A stretch of DNA of 64,000 bases, taken from Deinococcus soli (ex Cha et al. 2016). GTDB lineage: Bacteria > Deinococcota > Deinococci > Deinococcales > Deinococcaceae. The notes under the pieces are model-generated. The model ran no database searches. It worked only from the letters and a program-made list of their open reading frames with translations, and was not told the DNA's origin. The stretch covers positions 2,123,501-2,187,500 of the forward strand of contig NZ_CP011389.1 in the NCBI RefSeq assembly GCF_001007995.1, in the 5' to 3' direction. A program made the position numbers and the translations under genes. The number at the start of each line of letters is the position of its first letter. The first letter of the stretch is position 1. Below, piece after piece: positions 1 through 9,667 of the stretch.

Positions 1-182
1 CCGGTAAAAACGTTCAGTGACCGGAAAGGCGGAAGTCTTGGGCGCAGGCTGAAAGGCCGGGACGGGTTGCGGATGCACCTATAGCGGCCCCGCGAGGGGT
101 GGGTTGAAAGCAGCAAGGGAAGCGCGTTTCCTGGAAAGTTCCAGCGTCATTCATGCGGGTTCGACTCCCGTCTCCTCCACCA
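1..182 (+). ncRNA. tRNA-like 3' end of an RNA whose 5' part is outside the window (possible tmRNA 3' part)
   Basis: Bases 154-182 form a complete T arm (stem GCGGG/CCCGT around loop TTCGACT), a 7-base acceptor 3' strand CTCCTCC, discriminator A and an encoded CCA. No matching 5' acceptor (GGAGGAG type), D arm or anticodon arm occurs in the preceding 150 bases, so this is not an ordinary tRNA. An RNA with a tRNA-like 3' end and a long body is what tmRNA (ssrA) looks like. However, the usual tmRNA sequence just before the T arm (GGACG) and the CGTAGA motif are not seen, so a tRNA 3'-end copy left by an integration event is a real alternative. A hairpin CTGGA/TCCAG precedes the T arm at about 131-144. 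A strong terminator follows at 186-216. Confidence 0.4.
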
Positions 183-185
183 AAA

Positions 186-216
186 AAGCATCGGCCTCCG
201 CGCGGGGCCGATGCTT
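186..216. terminator. Bidirectional terminator between the RNA 3' end and purF
   Basis: There is a perfect 11-bp stem, AAGCATCGGCC (186-196) with GGCCGATGCTT (206-216). On the minus strand it is followed by a run of T (the A-run at 182-187), as expected for termination of purF transcription. On the plus strand it follows the CCA end of the upstream RNA. Confidence 0.8.
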
Positions 217-230
217 CGTTCCGGCTGGGT

Positions 231-1649
<1,419 letters not shown>

Positions 1650-1683
1650 GCAAGGCTCCAGAGGTGGGGCTGGGGGCGCGCGT

Positions 1684-1719
1684 GGCCCCCCCTCCCAGCC
1701 TCCCCCACGAGGGGGGAGG
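1684..1719 (+). repeat. Left terminal inverted repeat of the DUF559 element
   Basis: This is a C-rich arm GGCCCCCCCTCCCAG followed by the hairpin CCTCCCCC-ACGA-GGGGGGAGG. It lies 35 bases upstream of the purF start codon, so it is probably transcribed as part of the purF leader and could pause transcription there. It is paired with 2097-2134. Confidence 0.85.
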
Positions 1720-1737
1720 GGTGAAAAGATGGGCGGG

Positions 1738-2094
1738 ATGCAGCGCAGGCGACAGAGGGGAAGCCTCAGTACCGAGGTGGCGCGGCGGTTGCGGCGTGAC
1801 ATGACGCCGGAGGAACGGCTGCTGTGGTCGCGGCTGCGCGGGGCAGGGCTGGGCGTGAGTTTCCGGCGGCAGGAGGTGATCGGGCCGTTCGTGGTGGATT
1901 TCGTGTGCTATCAGGCGCGGCTGGTGGTGGAACTGGACGGGAGCCAGCACGCGGGCAGCGAGTCGGACCGGCTGCGGGACGCGAAGCTCACGGCGGACGG
2001 GTTCACGGTGCTGCGCTTCTGGAACCATGAGGTGCGGAGCAACCTGGACGGTGTGCTGGCGCGCGTCGCGGAGCATCTGGCCGGCGTGACGTGA
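1738..2094 (+). CDS. DUF559 domain protein (PD-(D/E)XK, Vsr-like nuclease fold)
   Basis: A 118-aa protein, the usual size for stand-alone DUF559 proteins. The family is related by fold to very-short-patch-repair endonucleases; its biochemical role is not established. Basic N-terminal helices (LRRDMTPEERLLWSRL) are followed by the core FRRQEVIGPFVVDFVCY, then LVVELDGSQH, giving the D...ExD catalytic signature, and a C-terminal VLRFWNHEV strand typical of the family. All expected acidic residues are present, so the gene looks intact. ATG 1738 was chosen; ATG 1729 is in frame and also possible. No clear Shine-Dalgarno is seen. It is enclosed tightly by inverted repeats, which suggests that the protein acts on, or spreads with, those repeats (inference). 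Confidence 0.85.
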   Translation: MQRRRQRGSLSTEVARRLRRDMTPEERLLWSRLRGAGLGVSFRRQEVIGPFVVDFVCYQARLVVELDGSQHAGSESDRLRDAKLTADGFTVLRFWNHEVRSNLDGVLARVAEHLAGVT

Positions 2095-2096
2095 CT

Positions 2097-2134
2097 CCTC
2101 CCCCCTTGTGGGGGAGGTTGGGAGGGGGGTGGCC
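2097..2134 (-). repeat. Right terminal inverted repeat of the DUF559 element
   Basis: The reverse complement reads GGCCACCCCCCTCCCAAC and then CCTCCCCCACAAGGGGGG, matching 1684-1719 apart from two G-to-A changes and a 2-base indel. On the plus strand the hairpin CCTCCCCC/GGGGGAGG comes first, 2 bases after the DUF559 stop, and may also act as its terminator. The purL stop lies 25 bases further on. Confidence 0.85.
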
Positions 2135-2159
2135 GTGTGACCACCGCTCCCGCCGCGGT

Positions 2160-4388
2160 TCATCCCAGGATCTCCGCGAGGGGGGTCGTAAAGGCGTGGG
2201 TGAGGGCGCTGAGGGTCACGCTCAAGTGTATGTGGTGCCCTGGGAGGGCAATGGTGACGGTATCGCCGCCGGTGGTGCCGAGGCGGGTGAAGGGGACGCC
2301 CTGGGTGTTCAGGGCCGCTTCGGTGGCGGCTGCGTCGGGGGTGGCGATGAGGATGCGGGCGTGCGCCTCGCCGTACAGCAGGGCGTCGGCGCGGGTGGTG
2401 GTGGGGGCGTTCAGGGTGACGGTCAGGCCGGTGTTCCCGGCGATGGCCATTTCACTCAGGGCGACGGCGAGGCCGCCTTCGGCGCAGTCGTGCGCGGTGT
2501 CGGTCAGGCCCGCGCGGATCAGGTGCAGCGTGGCGTCGATGACGGCCTGCTCGCGGGTCAGGTCAAGGGTAGGGACGCGCCCGGCTTCGAGGCCGTGGAC
2601 GGTTTCAAGGTACTGGCTCGCGCCGATGCTGTCGGCATGCTCGCCGATCAGGTACAGGGTCTGGCCGGTGCCCTTGAGGTCCATGGTGGCGCGCTTGGTG
2701 ACGTCGGGGAGCACGCCGACCATGCCGATGGTGGGGGTGGGGTGGATGGCGACGCGTTCGTCGCCTTCGGTGTACTGGTTGTAGAGGCTGACGTTCCCGC
2801 CAGTGACGGGGGTGTTCAGGGCGCGGCAGGCGTCGGCGATGCCGTGCACGGCGCGTTCCAGCTGGTAGTACACCTCGGGCCGGTGGGGGTTCCCGAAGTT
2901 GAGGTTGTCCGTGATGGCCAGCGGCGTGGCGCCCACGCAGGCGAGGTTCCGGGCGGCCTCGGCGACGGCGGCGGCAGCGCCCGCGTACGGGTCGAGGTAC
3001 ACGAAGCGCGGGTTGCAGTCGCTGGTCGCGGCGACGCCCATGGGGCTGCCCTTGACGCGCATGACGGCGGCGTCGGCCGCGCCGGGCACGACGACGGTGT
3101 TCGTCATGACCTGATGGTCGAAGCGCTGGTAGATGGGGCGCTTGCTGGCAATCGTCGGATGAGCAAGCAGGTCGGTGAGGACCGCGCCCAGGTCGCCGGG
3201 GACGGGCACGCCGCTCAGGTCACGCTCGCGTTTGGCTTTGATCTCGTCGGATTCGATGCCCTCGCGGGTGTACTTCGGGGCCTCGTTCAGCAGGTCCACC
3301 GGCAGGTCGCAGACGACCTCGCCGCGCCACGTCAGGCGGTAGTTCGTGTGCCCCTCCACCTGCCCGATGGTCACCACGTCCAGTTCCCACTTGGCGAGCA
3401 GGTCCAGCAGCTCCTGCTCCTTGCCGGGAACGGGTACCAGGATCATGCGCTCCTGCGACTCGCTCAGGCACAGTTCCATGGGCACCATGCTGTCCTCGCG
3501 GGTGGGCACCAGATCCAGGTCCATGGTGATGCCCAGCCCGGCGCGGTACGCCATCTCGCAGGTGCTGCTCACCAGTCCGGCGGCTCCCATGTCCTGCACG
3601 CCCGCCACGACGCCCGCCTGGATGGCCTCCAGCGTCGCCTCCAGCAGCAGCTTCTCCATGAACGGGTCGCCCACCTGCACGGCGGGGCGGTCCGCCTGAC
3701 TGGCGTTGCTGAGGTCGGCGGACGCGAACACCGCGCCGCCCAGCCCGTCCCGCCCGGTCTTGCTGCCCACGTACACGATGGTGTTCCCGACCTCACCCAT
3801 CGTCCCCTTCGCCAGATCCTCGTGGCGCAGCAGGCCCAGCGCCATCACGTTCACGAGCGGGTTCTCCTGGTAGCTGGGGTGGAAGGTCACCTCGCCGCCC
3901 ACCGTGGGCACGCCGATCGCGTTGCCGTAGTGCGCGATGCCCTCGACCACGCCGTTCAGCAGGAAGCGGGTGCGGGGGCTGTCCGGGTTCCCGAAGCGCA
4001 GGGAGTCCAGCACCGCGAACGGCCGCGCGCCCATCGCGAAGATGTCGCGCAGGATGCCACCCACGCCCGTCGCCGCGCCCTGCACCGGCTCCACGGCACT
4101 GGGGTGGTTGTGGCTTTCCATCTTGAACGCCACGCCCCACCCGTCCCCGATATCCACCACGCCCGCGTTCTCACCGGGACCCTGGAGCACCTGCGGGCCG
4201 GTCGTGGGGAAGTGACGGAACAGCGGGCGCGAGTTCTTGTACCCGCAGTGCTCGCTCCACATGGCGCCCACGATGGCGGCCTCCAGCGCGTTCGGCTCCC
4301 GGCCAATGCGCTCCACGAGCAGGTCGAATTCTTCGGTGGACAGGCCAAACGTGCCCGCACGGTCGCGGAGGGTGGCGGCTTGCGTCAT
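2160..4388 (-). CDS. purL: Phosphoribosylformylglycinamidine synthase subunit PurL
   Basis: The synthetase subunit of FGAM synthase: FGAR plus ATP plus ammonia gives FGAM. It is the 742-aa small PurL type that works with separate PurS and PurQ, both present upstream in the same operon. N-terminal [11 protein letters not shown] is the family signature. Metal/ATP-binding segments [17 protein letters not shown] and DNLNFGNP, and the second-half GGNVSLYNQ, are all visible. The ATG overlaps the stop of the upstream DinB gene by 4 bases (ATGA), implying translational coupling. Downstream, the DUF559 element separates it from purF. Confidence 0.97.
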   Translation of the reverse strand: MTQAATLRDRAGTFGLSTEEFDLLVERIGREPNALEAAIVGAMWSEHCGYKNSRPLFRHFPTTGPQVLQGPGENAGVVDIGDGWGVAFKMESHNHPSAVEPVQGAATGVGGILRDIFAMGARPFAVLDSLRFGNPDSPRTRFLLNGVVEGIAHYGNAIGVPTVGGEVTFHPSYQENPLVNVMALGLLRHEDLAKGTMGEVGNTIVYVGSKTGRDGLGGAVFASADLSNASQADRPAVQVGDPFMEKLLLEATLEAIQAGVVAGVQDMGAAGLVSSTCEMAYRAGLGITMDLDLVPTREDSMVPMELCLSESQERMILVPVPGKEQELLDLLAKWELDVVTIGQVEGHTNYRLTWRGEVVCDLPVDLLNEAPKYTREGIESDEIKAKRERDLSGVPVPGDLGAVLTDLLAHPTIASKRPIYQRFDHQVMTNTVVVPGAADAAVMRVKGSPMGVAATSDCNPRFVYLDPYAGAAAAVAEAARNLACVGATPLAITDNLNFGNPHRPEVYYQLERAVHGIADACRALNTPVTGGNVSLYNQYTEGDERVAIHPTPTIGMVGVLPDVTKRATMDLKGTGQTLYLIGEHADSIGASQYLETVHGLEAGRVPTLDLTREQAVIDATLHLIRAGLTDTAHDCAEGGLAVALSEMAIAGNTGLTVTLNAPTTTRADALLYGEAHARILIATPDAAATEAALNTQGVPFTRLGTTGGDTVTIALPGHHIHLSVTLSALTHAFTTPLAEILG

Positions 4389-4906
4389 TGAAGCTCCTTG
4401 GTGACCAGGGCGATCTGGCCCCGGTGGTAGGCGGTGTGGCGAAGGTGGTACGTGACACTGCCGGTCACATCCCGCCGTTTGTGAAACATCTGGAACGTCG
4501 CGTCCGGATCGAACCTCCCAGCGGGCGCGTTTTTCAAGTCCCGCCGCGCCGCGTTGAACACGTCACTCACGGCGGCGCGGATCAGGGCGGGCGCGTCGGT
4601 CTCCTCGGCCAGGGTCGGGCCGTGCGCGGCGCGTGCCCAGTCGGTGTCCTCGAAACCCAGGTACCCGAAGGTATGGGCGGGGTCAGGGCCGGTCAGGCCG
4701 GGCTGGATGGTGGCCCGCGTCCAGTCCATGACGTGCAGCGCGTGCCACGCGACCCGGTGCCCGACGCGCGGCACGCGCCCGAACAGGGCGTCCGGGCAGG
4801 CGTGCAGCGCCGCCTCGAACGCCGTGAACTCGGCGTCGAGCAGCTGCACGATCAGGGACTGCGTGGACAGGGGCTGTGTCATCAGGGGCTGGCGCGGATC
4901 GGTCAT
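4385..4906 (-). CDS. DinB-family protein (second of a pair in the purine operon)
   Basis: A 173-aa four-helix-bundle DinB/YfiT-type protein. Metal-ligand histidines are visible in WHALHVMDW (about residue 52) and RHTAYHRGQ near the C-terminus. The family includes bacillithiol/mycothiol-dependent S-transferases and many proteins of unknown role, so no substrate can be assigned. It lies one base after the other DinB gene and overlaps the purL start by 4 bases, so it is expected to be made together with the purine enzymes. An internal Met (MTQPLSTQ, residue 9) is an alternative start. Confidence 0.85.
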   Translation of the reverse strand: MTDPRQPLMTQPLSTQSLIVQLLDAEFTAFEAALHACPDALFGRVPRVGHRVAWHALHVMDWTRATIQPGLTGPDPAHTFGYLGFEDTDWARAAHGPTLAEETDAPALIRAAVSDVFNAARRDLKNAPAGRFDPDATFQMFHKRRDVTGSVTYHLRHTAYHRGQIALVTKELQ

Positions 4907-4907
4907 G

Positions 4908-5393
4908 TCAGGCCTTCAGCAGGAGGTTCAGCTGTCCGCGGTGGTAGCCGATGTGGCGCAGCTGCATCCCGAGGGCGAGGCGGCGGGGGCGGGTGCCGCT
5001 GGGGGTGGCGGCGCTGAAGACCTCGCCGTCCAGGGCGCTGTCGCTCGCCTGTTCCAGCCACGCAACGACCTGCGCGCCAGTGTCGTCCAGTGCCGCCAGG
5101 ATGCGCTCTCGGGGGTCGCTCTCGCTGACGGGCGCGGGCTGGGTGCCCAGCGCCTGCACGCGGGTGTTGTCCTCCCACCCGAGGTGGTGGTAGTTCGGCG
5201 TGCGGTCGTCCAGCACCATCAGACGCAGCCACTCGGCGATGTGTAGGGCGTGCCACGCGGGGCTGTGGCACATCCGGGGCGTGTGGAAGGCGTCGCCCGG
5301 CGCCTGCTCCAGCGCGGCGCGGAACAGCTCCAGTTCGCTGCGGAACTGCTCGGCCAGGTAGGCCGTCACGGCGCCGGGCGACGGGGGGGTCAC
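4908..5393 (-). CDS. DinB-family protein (first of a pair in the purine operon)
   Basis: A 161-aa DinB-like four-helix bundle. Histidines in [11 protein letters not shown] and [12 protein letters not shown] occupy the positions of the metal triad and match the same motifs in the neighbouring DinB gene, suggesting an old tandem duplication with strong divergence. The start overlaps the purQ stop by 4 bases. The function is unknown; coupling between purQ and purL suggests a role useful when purine synthesis is active, or simple hitchhiking. Confidence 0.85.
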   Translation of the reverse strand: MTPPSPGAVTAYLAEQFRSELELFRAALEQAPGDAFHTPRMCHSPAWHALHIAEWLRLMVLDDRTPNYHHLGWEDNTRVQALGTQPAPVSESDPRERILAALDDTGAQVVAWLEQASDSALDGEVFSAATPSGTRPRRLALGMQLRHIGYHRGQLNLLLKA

Positions 5394-6067
5394 CGGGACA
5401 CCAGCGCGCCCTTCAGGTTCAGGCTGTCGAACAGGCCGCGGCCGTCCTCGCTGCCCAGCAGGGCCTCCACGGCCCGTTCGGGGTGGGGCATCATGCCGAG
5501 CACGTTCCCGCGTTCGCTGACGATCCCGGCGATATCGTTCAGGCTGCCGTTGGGGTTGTCCACGTAGCGGAACACGACCTGCCCCTCGCCCTCCAGCCGC
5601 GCGATCGTCTCGGGGTCGGCGTAGTAGTTGCCCTCACCGTGCGCGATGGGCACCTCGATGACCTGCCCCTTCGTGTACGCGCCGGTGAAGGCCGTACCGG
5701 TGTTCTCCACGCGCAGGTGCACGGGACGGCACAGGAAGTGCAGGTCCCGGTTGCGACTCAGCGCGCCGGGCAGCAGGCCGGACTCGGTCAGCACCTGGAA
5801 GCCGTTGCAGACGCCCAGCACGTATCCGCCGCGCTCGGCGTGCGCCTTGACGGCCTGCATGATCGGGCTGCGCGCGGCAATCGCGCCAGAGCGCAGGTGA
5901 TCGCCGTAACTGAACCCGCCGGGCAGGAACACCAGCTCGGTGCCCTGTGGCAGGCCGGCCTCGGTGTGCCACACGAACTGCGCGCCCTCGTCGAGCAGCA
6001 GCTGCGCGGCGTGCAGCGCGTCGCCGTCGCAGTTGCTGCCGGGAAACTGGATGACGGCCGTCTTCAC
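5390..6067 (-). CDS. purQ: Phosphoribosylformylglycinamidine synthase glutaminase subunit PurQ
   Basis: Class I glutamine amidotransferase subunit of FGAM synthase, supplying ammonia to PurL. The protein is 225 aa. The N-terminus [13 protein letters not shown] is typical; nucleophile Cys87 lies in GVCNGFQ, and the His/Glu partners are in PHPERAVE near the C-terminus. [10 protein letters not shown] is also conserved in PurQ. The start overlaps the purS stop (ATGA), as expected for subunits of one complex. Confidence 0.97.
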   Translation of the reverse strand: MKTAVIQFPGSNCDGDALHAAQLLLDEGAQFVWHTEAGLPQGTELVFLPGGFSYGDHLRSGAIAARSPIMQAVKAHAERGGYVLGVCNGFQVLTESGLLPGALSRNRDLHFLCRPVHLRVENTGTAFTGAYTKGQVIEVPIAHGEGNYYADPETIARLEGEGQVVFRYVDNPNGSLNDIAGIVSERGNVLGMMPHPERAVEALLGSEDGRGLFDSLNLKGALVSR

Positions 6068-6327
6068 GCCCCGACCAGCTCCTCGCTCAGCTCCCAGCGG
6101 GCGTCCTCCATCACCGGGTTCGAGAGGACGTTCTCGGTGATGTCCTTCAGCTGCGCCTCCACTTCCGCGCGGCTGCCCGAGAGGGTCAGTTCGATGTACT
6201 TTCCGACGCGCACGCCACTCACGTTCCCGTGATCCAGGTGAGACAGCGCCCGCTCCACGGTGCGGCCCTGCGGGTCGAGAATGCTGGGCTTCAGGGTCAC
6301 GAACACTTTCGCTTTAAAGGTGGACAT
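6064..6327 (-). CDS. purS: Phosphoribosylformylglycinamidine synthase subunit PurS
   Basis: A small 87-aa subunit that bridges PurL and PurQ in the three-part FGAM synthase. The sequence [20 protein letters not shown] is the characteristic PurS start, followed by [15 protein letters not shown] good Shine-Dalgarno (AAGGAGCC) precedes the ATG. It is separated from purC by about 98 bases that contain a short dispersed repeat. Confidence 0.96.
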   Translation of the reverse strand: MSTFKAKVFVTLKPSILDPQGRTVERALSHLDHGNVSGVRVGKYIELTLSGSRAEVEAQLKDITENVLSNPVMEDARWELSEELVGA

Positions 6328-6357
6328 GGTGGGGCTCCTTCGGAGGGCAGGTGGTTA

Positions 6358-6428
6358 ATGGGTGATGGTTGATGGGAAAGGGCAGACGGGGCGCTCGGGC
6401 TGGGCGTTCTGTCAACTTTCAACCATCA
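6358..6428. repeat. Dispersed GATGGTTGA inverted repeat, copy 1 (purC-purS gap)
   Basis: The gap between purC and purS contains GGTGATGGTTGATGG on the left and TCAACTTTCAACCATCAAC on the right, giving a GATGGTTGA/TCAACCATC stem. The right arm runs into the purC stop codon. The same words recur at 52665-52732 after corA, so this is a small dispersed repeat. It may form an mRNA hairpin between purC and purS. Confidence 0.6.
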
Positions 6429-7145
6429 ACGGGCAGGCGCGGTCACGCGCCGGAGCATTTCCGCGTAGGCGTCTTCCACGCCGCCGAGGTCGCGGCGGAA
6501 GCGGTCCTTGTCCATCTTCTCGTTCGTTTCGGCGTCCCAGAAGCGGCAGGTGTCGGGGCTGATCTCGTCGGCCAGGACGACCGTGCCGTCCGCGAGGGTG
6601 CCGAATTCCAGCTTGAAATCGATGAGTTTCACGCCGCGCGCCGCGAAGTAAGGCACCAGGAACGCCTGCACGTTCAGCGCCAGTTCACGGATGCGGCTCA
6701 GCTGCTCGGGGGTGGCCCAGCCGAGCGCGACGGCGGTGTCCGTGTTGATCAGGGGGTCACCCAGCGCGTCGCTCTTGTAGCAGTACTCCACGACTGGTCG
6801 GGACAGTTCGGTGCCTTCCTCGACGCCCAGGCGTTTGCTGAACGACCCGGCGGCCACGTTGCGCACGATGACCTCCACGGGGATGATCGTCACGGCCCGC
6901 ACGAGCTGCTCGGTCTCTGACAGCTGCCGGATGAAGTGGGTGGGCACGCCCGCCGTTTCCAGCTGCGGGAAGAGGTGCGCGGTGATCGCGTTGTTGATGG
7001 CGCCCTTCCCCATGATCTGGGCTTTCTTGACGCCGTTGAAGGCGGTCGCGTCGTCCTTGTACTCCACCACGTACTCGTTCGCGTCGGGGGTGGCGTAGAC
7101 GCGCTTGGCTTTCCCCTCGTACTTCAGTTCGCCTCTACCGGTCAT
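6426..7145 (-). CDS. purC: Phosphoribosylaminoimidazole-succinocarboxamide synthase
   Basis: Joins CAIR and aspartate with ATP to give SAICAR. The protein is 239 aa; it starts with the N-terminal [19 protein letters not shown] and carries [23 protein letters not shown] and the C-terminal [14 protein letters not shown]. An in-frame upstream extension of 55 codons is not homologous in character and was rejected; GGAGG stands just upstream of the chosen ATG. As the first gene of the cluster, it probably carries the operon promoter in the 312-base gap upstream. Confidence 0.97.
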   Translation of the reverse strand: MTGRGELKYEGKAKRVYATPDANEYVVEYKDDATAFNGVKKAQIMGKGAINNAITAHLFPQLETAGVPTHFIRQLSETEQLVRAVTIIPVEVIVRNVAAGSFSKRLGVEEGTELSRPVVEYCYKSDALGDPLINTDTAVALGWATPEQLSRIRELALNVQAFLVPYFAARGVKLIDFKLEFGTLADGTVVLADEISPDTCRFWDAETNEKMDKDRFRRDLGGVEDAYAEMLRRVTAPAR

Positions 7146-7457
7146 ACGCCCTCCGTGGGGAGCACGCGCTCCCCGGAATGTAGGAAACGCGTCCCCCGAA
7201 GCAGAGCGGGGCGACGCTGAAATGTCGCAGAACTGAGCATGTGCAGGCCTCCATCGCCGTCTCTCGGACGGGCTTACCGCTCCCGGTGCGTGGGGTGCGG
7301 GGCGTCTCACGGGACGCGGGTGGAAGAGAAGATGTATGCCCGCCCCGGTTGCGGGGCGGTCACCGCTGCGCAGCGTAACACCCCCACGTGAGGCGCACGC
7401 GGATGTGTTCAGAGGACTTGGACAACACCCACCCGCAGCCCGGGCGGGGCCGTGGAT
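7146..7457. other. Intergenic region upstream of purC
   Basis: This 312-base gap lies between the CbiX-like gene and purC, both on the minus strand. It should hold the purine operon promoter and any purine control site, but no -35/-10 pair or known riboswitch could be recognised with confidence. A GC hairpin CCGCCCC-GGTTG-CGGGGCGG lies near 7341-7361 and may be the terminator of the upstream gene. No convincing coding sequence is seen. Confidence 0.5.
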
Positions 7458-8885
7458 TCAGTCGTCGCTGGCTGACGCGGCTTTCTTCCGCGCGACTTCC
7501 GCGCGGACCTCGGCGACGAGGAACGTGCAGGCTTCCGCGCAGGGCATCCCGCCGGGCACGCCGTCCAGGAACGAGTGCGTCAGGCGCTCCCCGGCCCACA
7601 GGCGCGTGCGCAGGCAGGCGGCGCACACGCGCTCGGCGACCCGCTCGACCTGTTCGGGCACGGCGCGCTGCACCTTCGCGTAGATGCCCGTCTGCCGCCG
7701 CGCGGTGGTCGCCCAGGGCGTGGGGCGCAGCGCGTGGCAGCCGTGCGCGTACGTTTCCTCCACGACCGCCGGGTAGGTGTAGTGCACGGCGCGGCGCAGG
7801 TCGGCCTCGTTCAGCACGGCCCGCCAGCCGCGCGGCAGGCTGCGCAGCGTGTGCACGGGGCGGTGCTCGCCGCCGTCCGTGAAGCGCACCCGGTCGCGCA
7901 CGCCCTCGGGCGTGACGAGCGTCATCAGGTCGCCGCCCGGGCGGCCCTCGTCCAGCGCGTTGCGGATCTCGAACACGCCCAGTTCCGGCGTGACGAGCAG
8001 TTCCCCGACCCGCGCGCCCCGCCGGGCGAGGGTCAGGAACGCCTGCCACGCGGCCTCGTGCCCGCGTTCGGTGTCCCCGCCCGGGCCGCCCGCGCCGCGC
8101 GCCTCCTCCGCGAGGTGCAGGATGACCTCCGCGACCGCCGCGTGTGTGCCCACGGGCCGCGCGTAGTGCACCTGCTGCGGGCCGTGCGGGGTGTCCGCGA
8201 AGGGCGTGACCACGCCGCTCAGGCCCAGTTCCTCGGGGATGGTCTCCAGGGTGTGCCAGCCCTCGGACGCGAAGAACGGCACGATCACCACGCGTGGGGC
8301 CCGCACGAGGTCGGCCCAGCCGGTCACGCGCGGCTCCTCGTCGAGGAACAGGGCGTGCACCTCGCTGAACAGCTCCCGCTCCCGCAGGCGGGCGGCGTTC
8401 TCGTAGATCACGCGGCTGCTGTTCTCGTTGCGGGTCGTGCCGTGCCCCAGCACGATCAGTGCCGTCTCGATCCCGTCGGCCGGGCCGTCCGGGCCGAGTT
8501 CGGGCAGCACCTCGCGGGCGCGCGCGACGATCACGTCTGCCATGCCCGGGTGCACCCCGTACGGCAGGGTGTAGCGCACGGTGCGGCCCCCGATCACGCG
8601 CGCGATCCCCTCGGGCGGCACGGGGCCCTGGTGGCCCAGGCCCAGTTCACGCGGGATGACGGTCTCGGTGAAGTACCCCTCGCTGATGAACATGGGAATC
8701 ACGGTTACGTCGGTGCTGGCGGTCGTCCGGAGGACCTGCCGCAGCGACGGTTCCTCCTTCCAGTAGCCCTCGATCACCTCGTCGAACAGGCCGCGCGTGC
8801 GGATCAGTTCCGCGTAGCGGTACGCGGCGACCGCCGATTCCCCGTTCAGGTGGGACCCGTGACCAATCAGCACCAGTGAGCGCAT
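7458..8885 (-). CDS. Sirohydrochlorin chelatase-like (CbiX) protein with DR2241-type 4Fe-4S domain
   Basis: A 475-aa protein. Two CbiX-type chelatase modules are seen: [17 protein letters not shown] at the N-terminus and [16 protein letters not shown] near residue 145, each with the family His in GHG. A C-terminal domain carries clustered cysteines ([26 protein letters not shown]) resembling the Fe-S domain known from Deinococcus DR2241. CbiX proteins insert Co, Ni or Fe into tetrapyrroles; the substrate here cannot be told from sequence. No other cobalamin or heme genes are nearby. The chosen Met begins the first strand; upstream sequence is non-homologous. Confidence 0.88.
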   Translation of the reverse strand: MRSLVLIGHGSHLNGESAVAAYRYAELIRTRGLFDEVIEGYWKEEPSLRQVLRTTASTDVTVIPMFISEGYFTETVIPRELGLGHQGPVPPEGIARVIGGRTVRYTLPYGVHPGMADVIVARAREVLPELGPDGPADGIETALIVLGHGTTRNENSSRVIYENAARLRERELFSEVHALFLDEEPRVTGWADLVRAPRVVIVPFFASEGWHTLETIPEELGLSGVVTPFADTPHGPQQVHYARPVGTHAAVAEVILHLAEEARGAGGPGGDTERGHEAAWQAFLTLARRGARVGELLVTPELGVFEIRNALDEGRPGGDLMTLVTPEGVRDRVRFTDGGEHRPVHTLRSLPRGWRAVLNEADLRRAVHYTYPAVVEETYAHGCHALRPTPWATTARRQTGIYAKVQRAVPEQVERVAERVCAACLRTRLWAGERLTHSFLDGVPGGMPCAEACTFLVAEVRAEVARKKAASASDD

Positions 8886-9111
8886 ACAGACCGGACTGTA
8901 GCGCCCCGCGCGCCCCGCGAGTGTTCCCCGGATCGCGCCGCCCGGCAGGGGCGGCGCGGGCGAGCAGTGCGGGGCGAGCGTGAACGCCACTGAAGGTCCC
9001 CCTCACGCCCACCCGGGCCGGGGGCGGGTAGCGTGAACGGCGTTGCCCCTGAACCCCACGCCCCGCGCGGCGAGCCGCTGCCTGCGCCCCCACCACCCCG
9101 GAGGTACCCGC

Positions 9112-9537
9112 ATGTTCTTCCAGCAGAAAGACCGTCACGAGCAGATGGCTCGACTCGACCCCCGCGACACGAACGGCGACGGGCAGGTCAGCCCCCAGGA
9201 AGCCGCCGCGTACATCCAGGACTACCTCCAGCAGGCCAGCCCCGAGGAACGCAACCAGATCCTGCGCGACTACGTGGGCGGCATGAGCCCCGAGCAGCGC
9301 CGCGAGATGGGCGACGCCATCGTGCGCAGCCCCGCCAACCCCGTCACCCAGGTCCGCCACGACGACGACAACGACCTCGTGGACGCCTATACCCGCACCG
9401 CGCAGGCCCCCGCGCAGGACGGCAAGAGCCCCCTCGAGGCCGCGTTCGCGCCCGGCGGGATGCTCAGCAGCCCCCTGGTGAAGGCCGGACTGGTCGGGCT
9501 GGCCGGCATGATCGGCAGCCGCATGCTGCGCCGCTGA
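9112..9537 (+). CDS. Small protein with an EF-hand-like calcium-binding loop, function unknown
   Basis: A 141-aa protein. Residues 13-27 read DPRDTNGDGQVSPQE, a textbook EF-hand loop (D-x-N-x-D-G-x-x-x-x-x-E). The middle is acidic and helical (SPEERNQILRDYVGG and MSPEQRREMGDAIV), and the C-terminus is a short hydrophobic Gly-rich helix (GLVGLAGMIGSRMLRR) that might associate with membrane. There is no signal peptide. A strong Shine-Dalgarno GGAGGT lies at 9101-9106. A single EF-hand plus hydrophobic tail is not enough to assign a function; calcium sensing or storage is a guess. Confidence 0.75.
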   Translation: MFFQQKDRHEQMARLDPRDTNGDGQVSPQEAAAYIQDYLQQASPEERNQILRDYVGGMSPEQRREMGDAIVRSPANPVTQVRHDDDNDLVDAYTRTAQAPAQDGKSPLEAAFAPGGMLSSPLVKAGLVGLAGMIGSRMLRR

Positions 9538-9555
9538 GCCCCACCGCACCCCCCG

Positions 9556-9601
9556 GGCCCGCGCGCCCTGGCTGCCTTCCGGCGGCCGGGACGCGCGGGC
9601 C
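9556..9601. terminator. Terminator after the EF-hand gene
   Basis: There is a 17-base stem with 15 matches between 9556-9572 and 9585-9601 around a short loop. It is GC-rich and lies just after the stop at 9537. No clear T-run follows on the plus strand. Confidence 0.6.
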
Positions 9602-9653
9602 GCCTCGCTGGGACAGGGGCGCTGATCTGGGCATCCGCCCGGGCAGGCGCACG

Positions 9654-9659
9654 TACAAT
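9654..9659 (+). promoter_or_regulatory. -10 box TACAAT, likely leaderless promoter of the M20 peptidase
   Basis: TACAAT ends 8 bases before the ATG at 9668. This spacing puts the transcription start at or next to the start codon, so the mRNA is probably leaderless. Confidence 0.65.
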
Positions 9660-9667
9660 GGCGCGCA

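Larger units (their letters stand above)
1684..2134 (+). mobile_element. DUF559 element with terminal inverted repeats, candidate small mobile unit
   Basis: A 451-bp unit lies between purL and purF. Its ends are inverted copies of one sequence: 1684-1719 and the reverse complement of 2097-2134 agree at 34 of 36 aligned bases plus a 2-base indel. Each copy contains its own hairpin (CCTCCCCC, short loop, GGGGGAGG). One DUF559 gene fills the space, starting 18 bases after the left repeat and stopping 2 bases before the right one, on the strand opposite to the pur genes. CGTG occurs at both outer edges (1681-1684 and 2134-2137), a possible 4-base target duplication, but so short a match could be chance. 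The mobile interpretation is inference from structure. Confidence 0.65.

Noticed and set aside
2091..4391. A 766-codon open frame on the plus strand opposite purL
   Set aside because: It is the antisense shadow of a strongly conserved purL; the protein is Gly/His/Val-rich with no domain and arises from high-GC third positions.
7146..7310. N-terminal extension of purC by 55 codons
   Set aside because: The extension has no PurC similarity, and a Shine-Dalgarno stands directly before the internal ATG at 7145.
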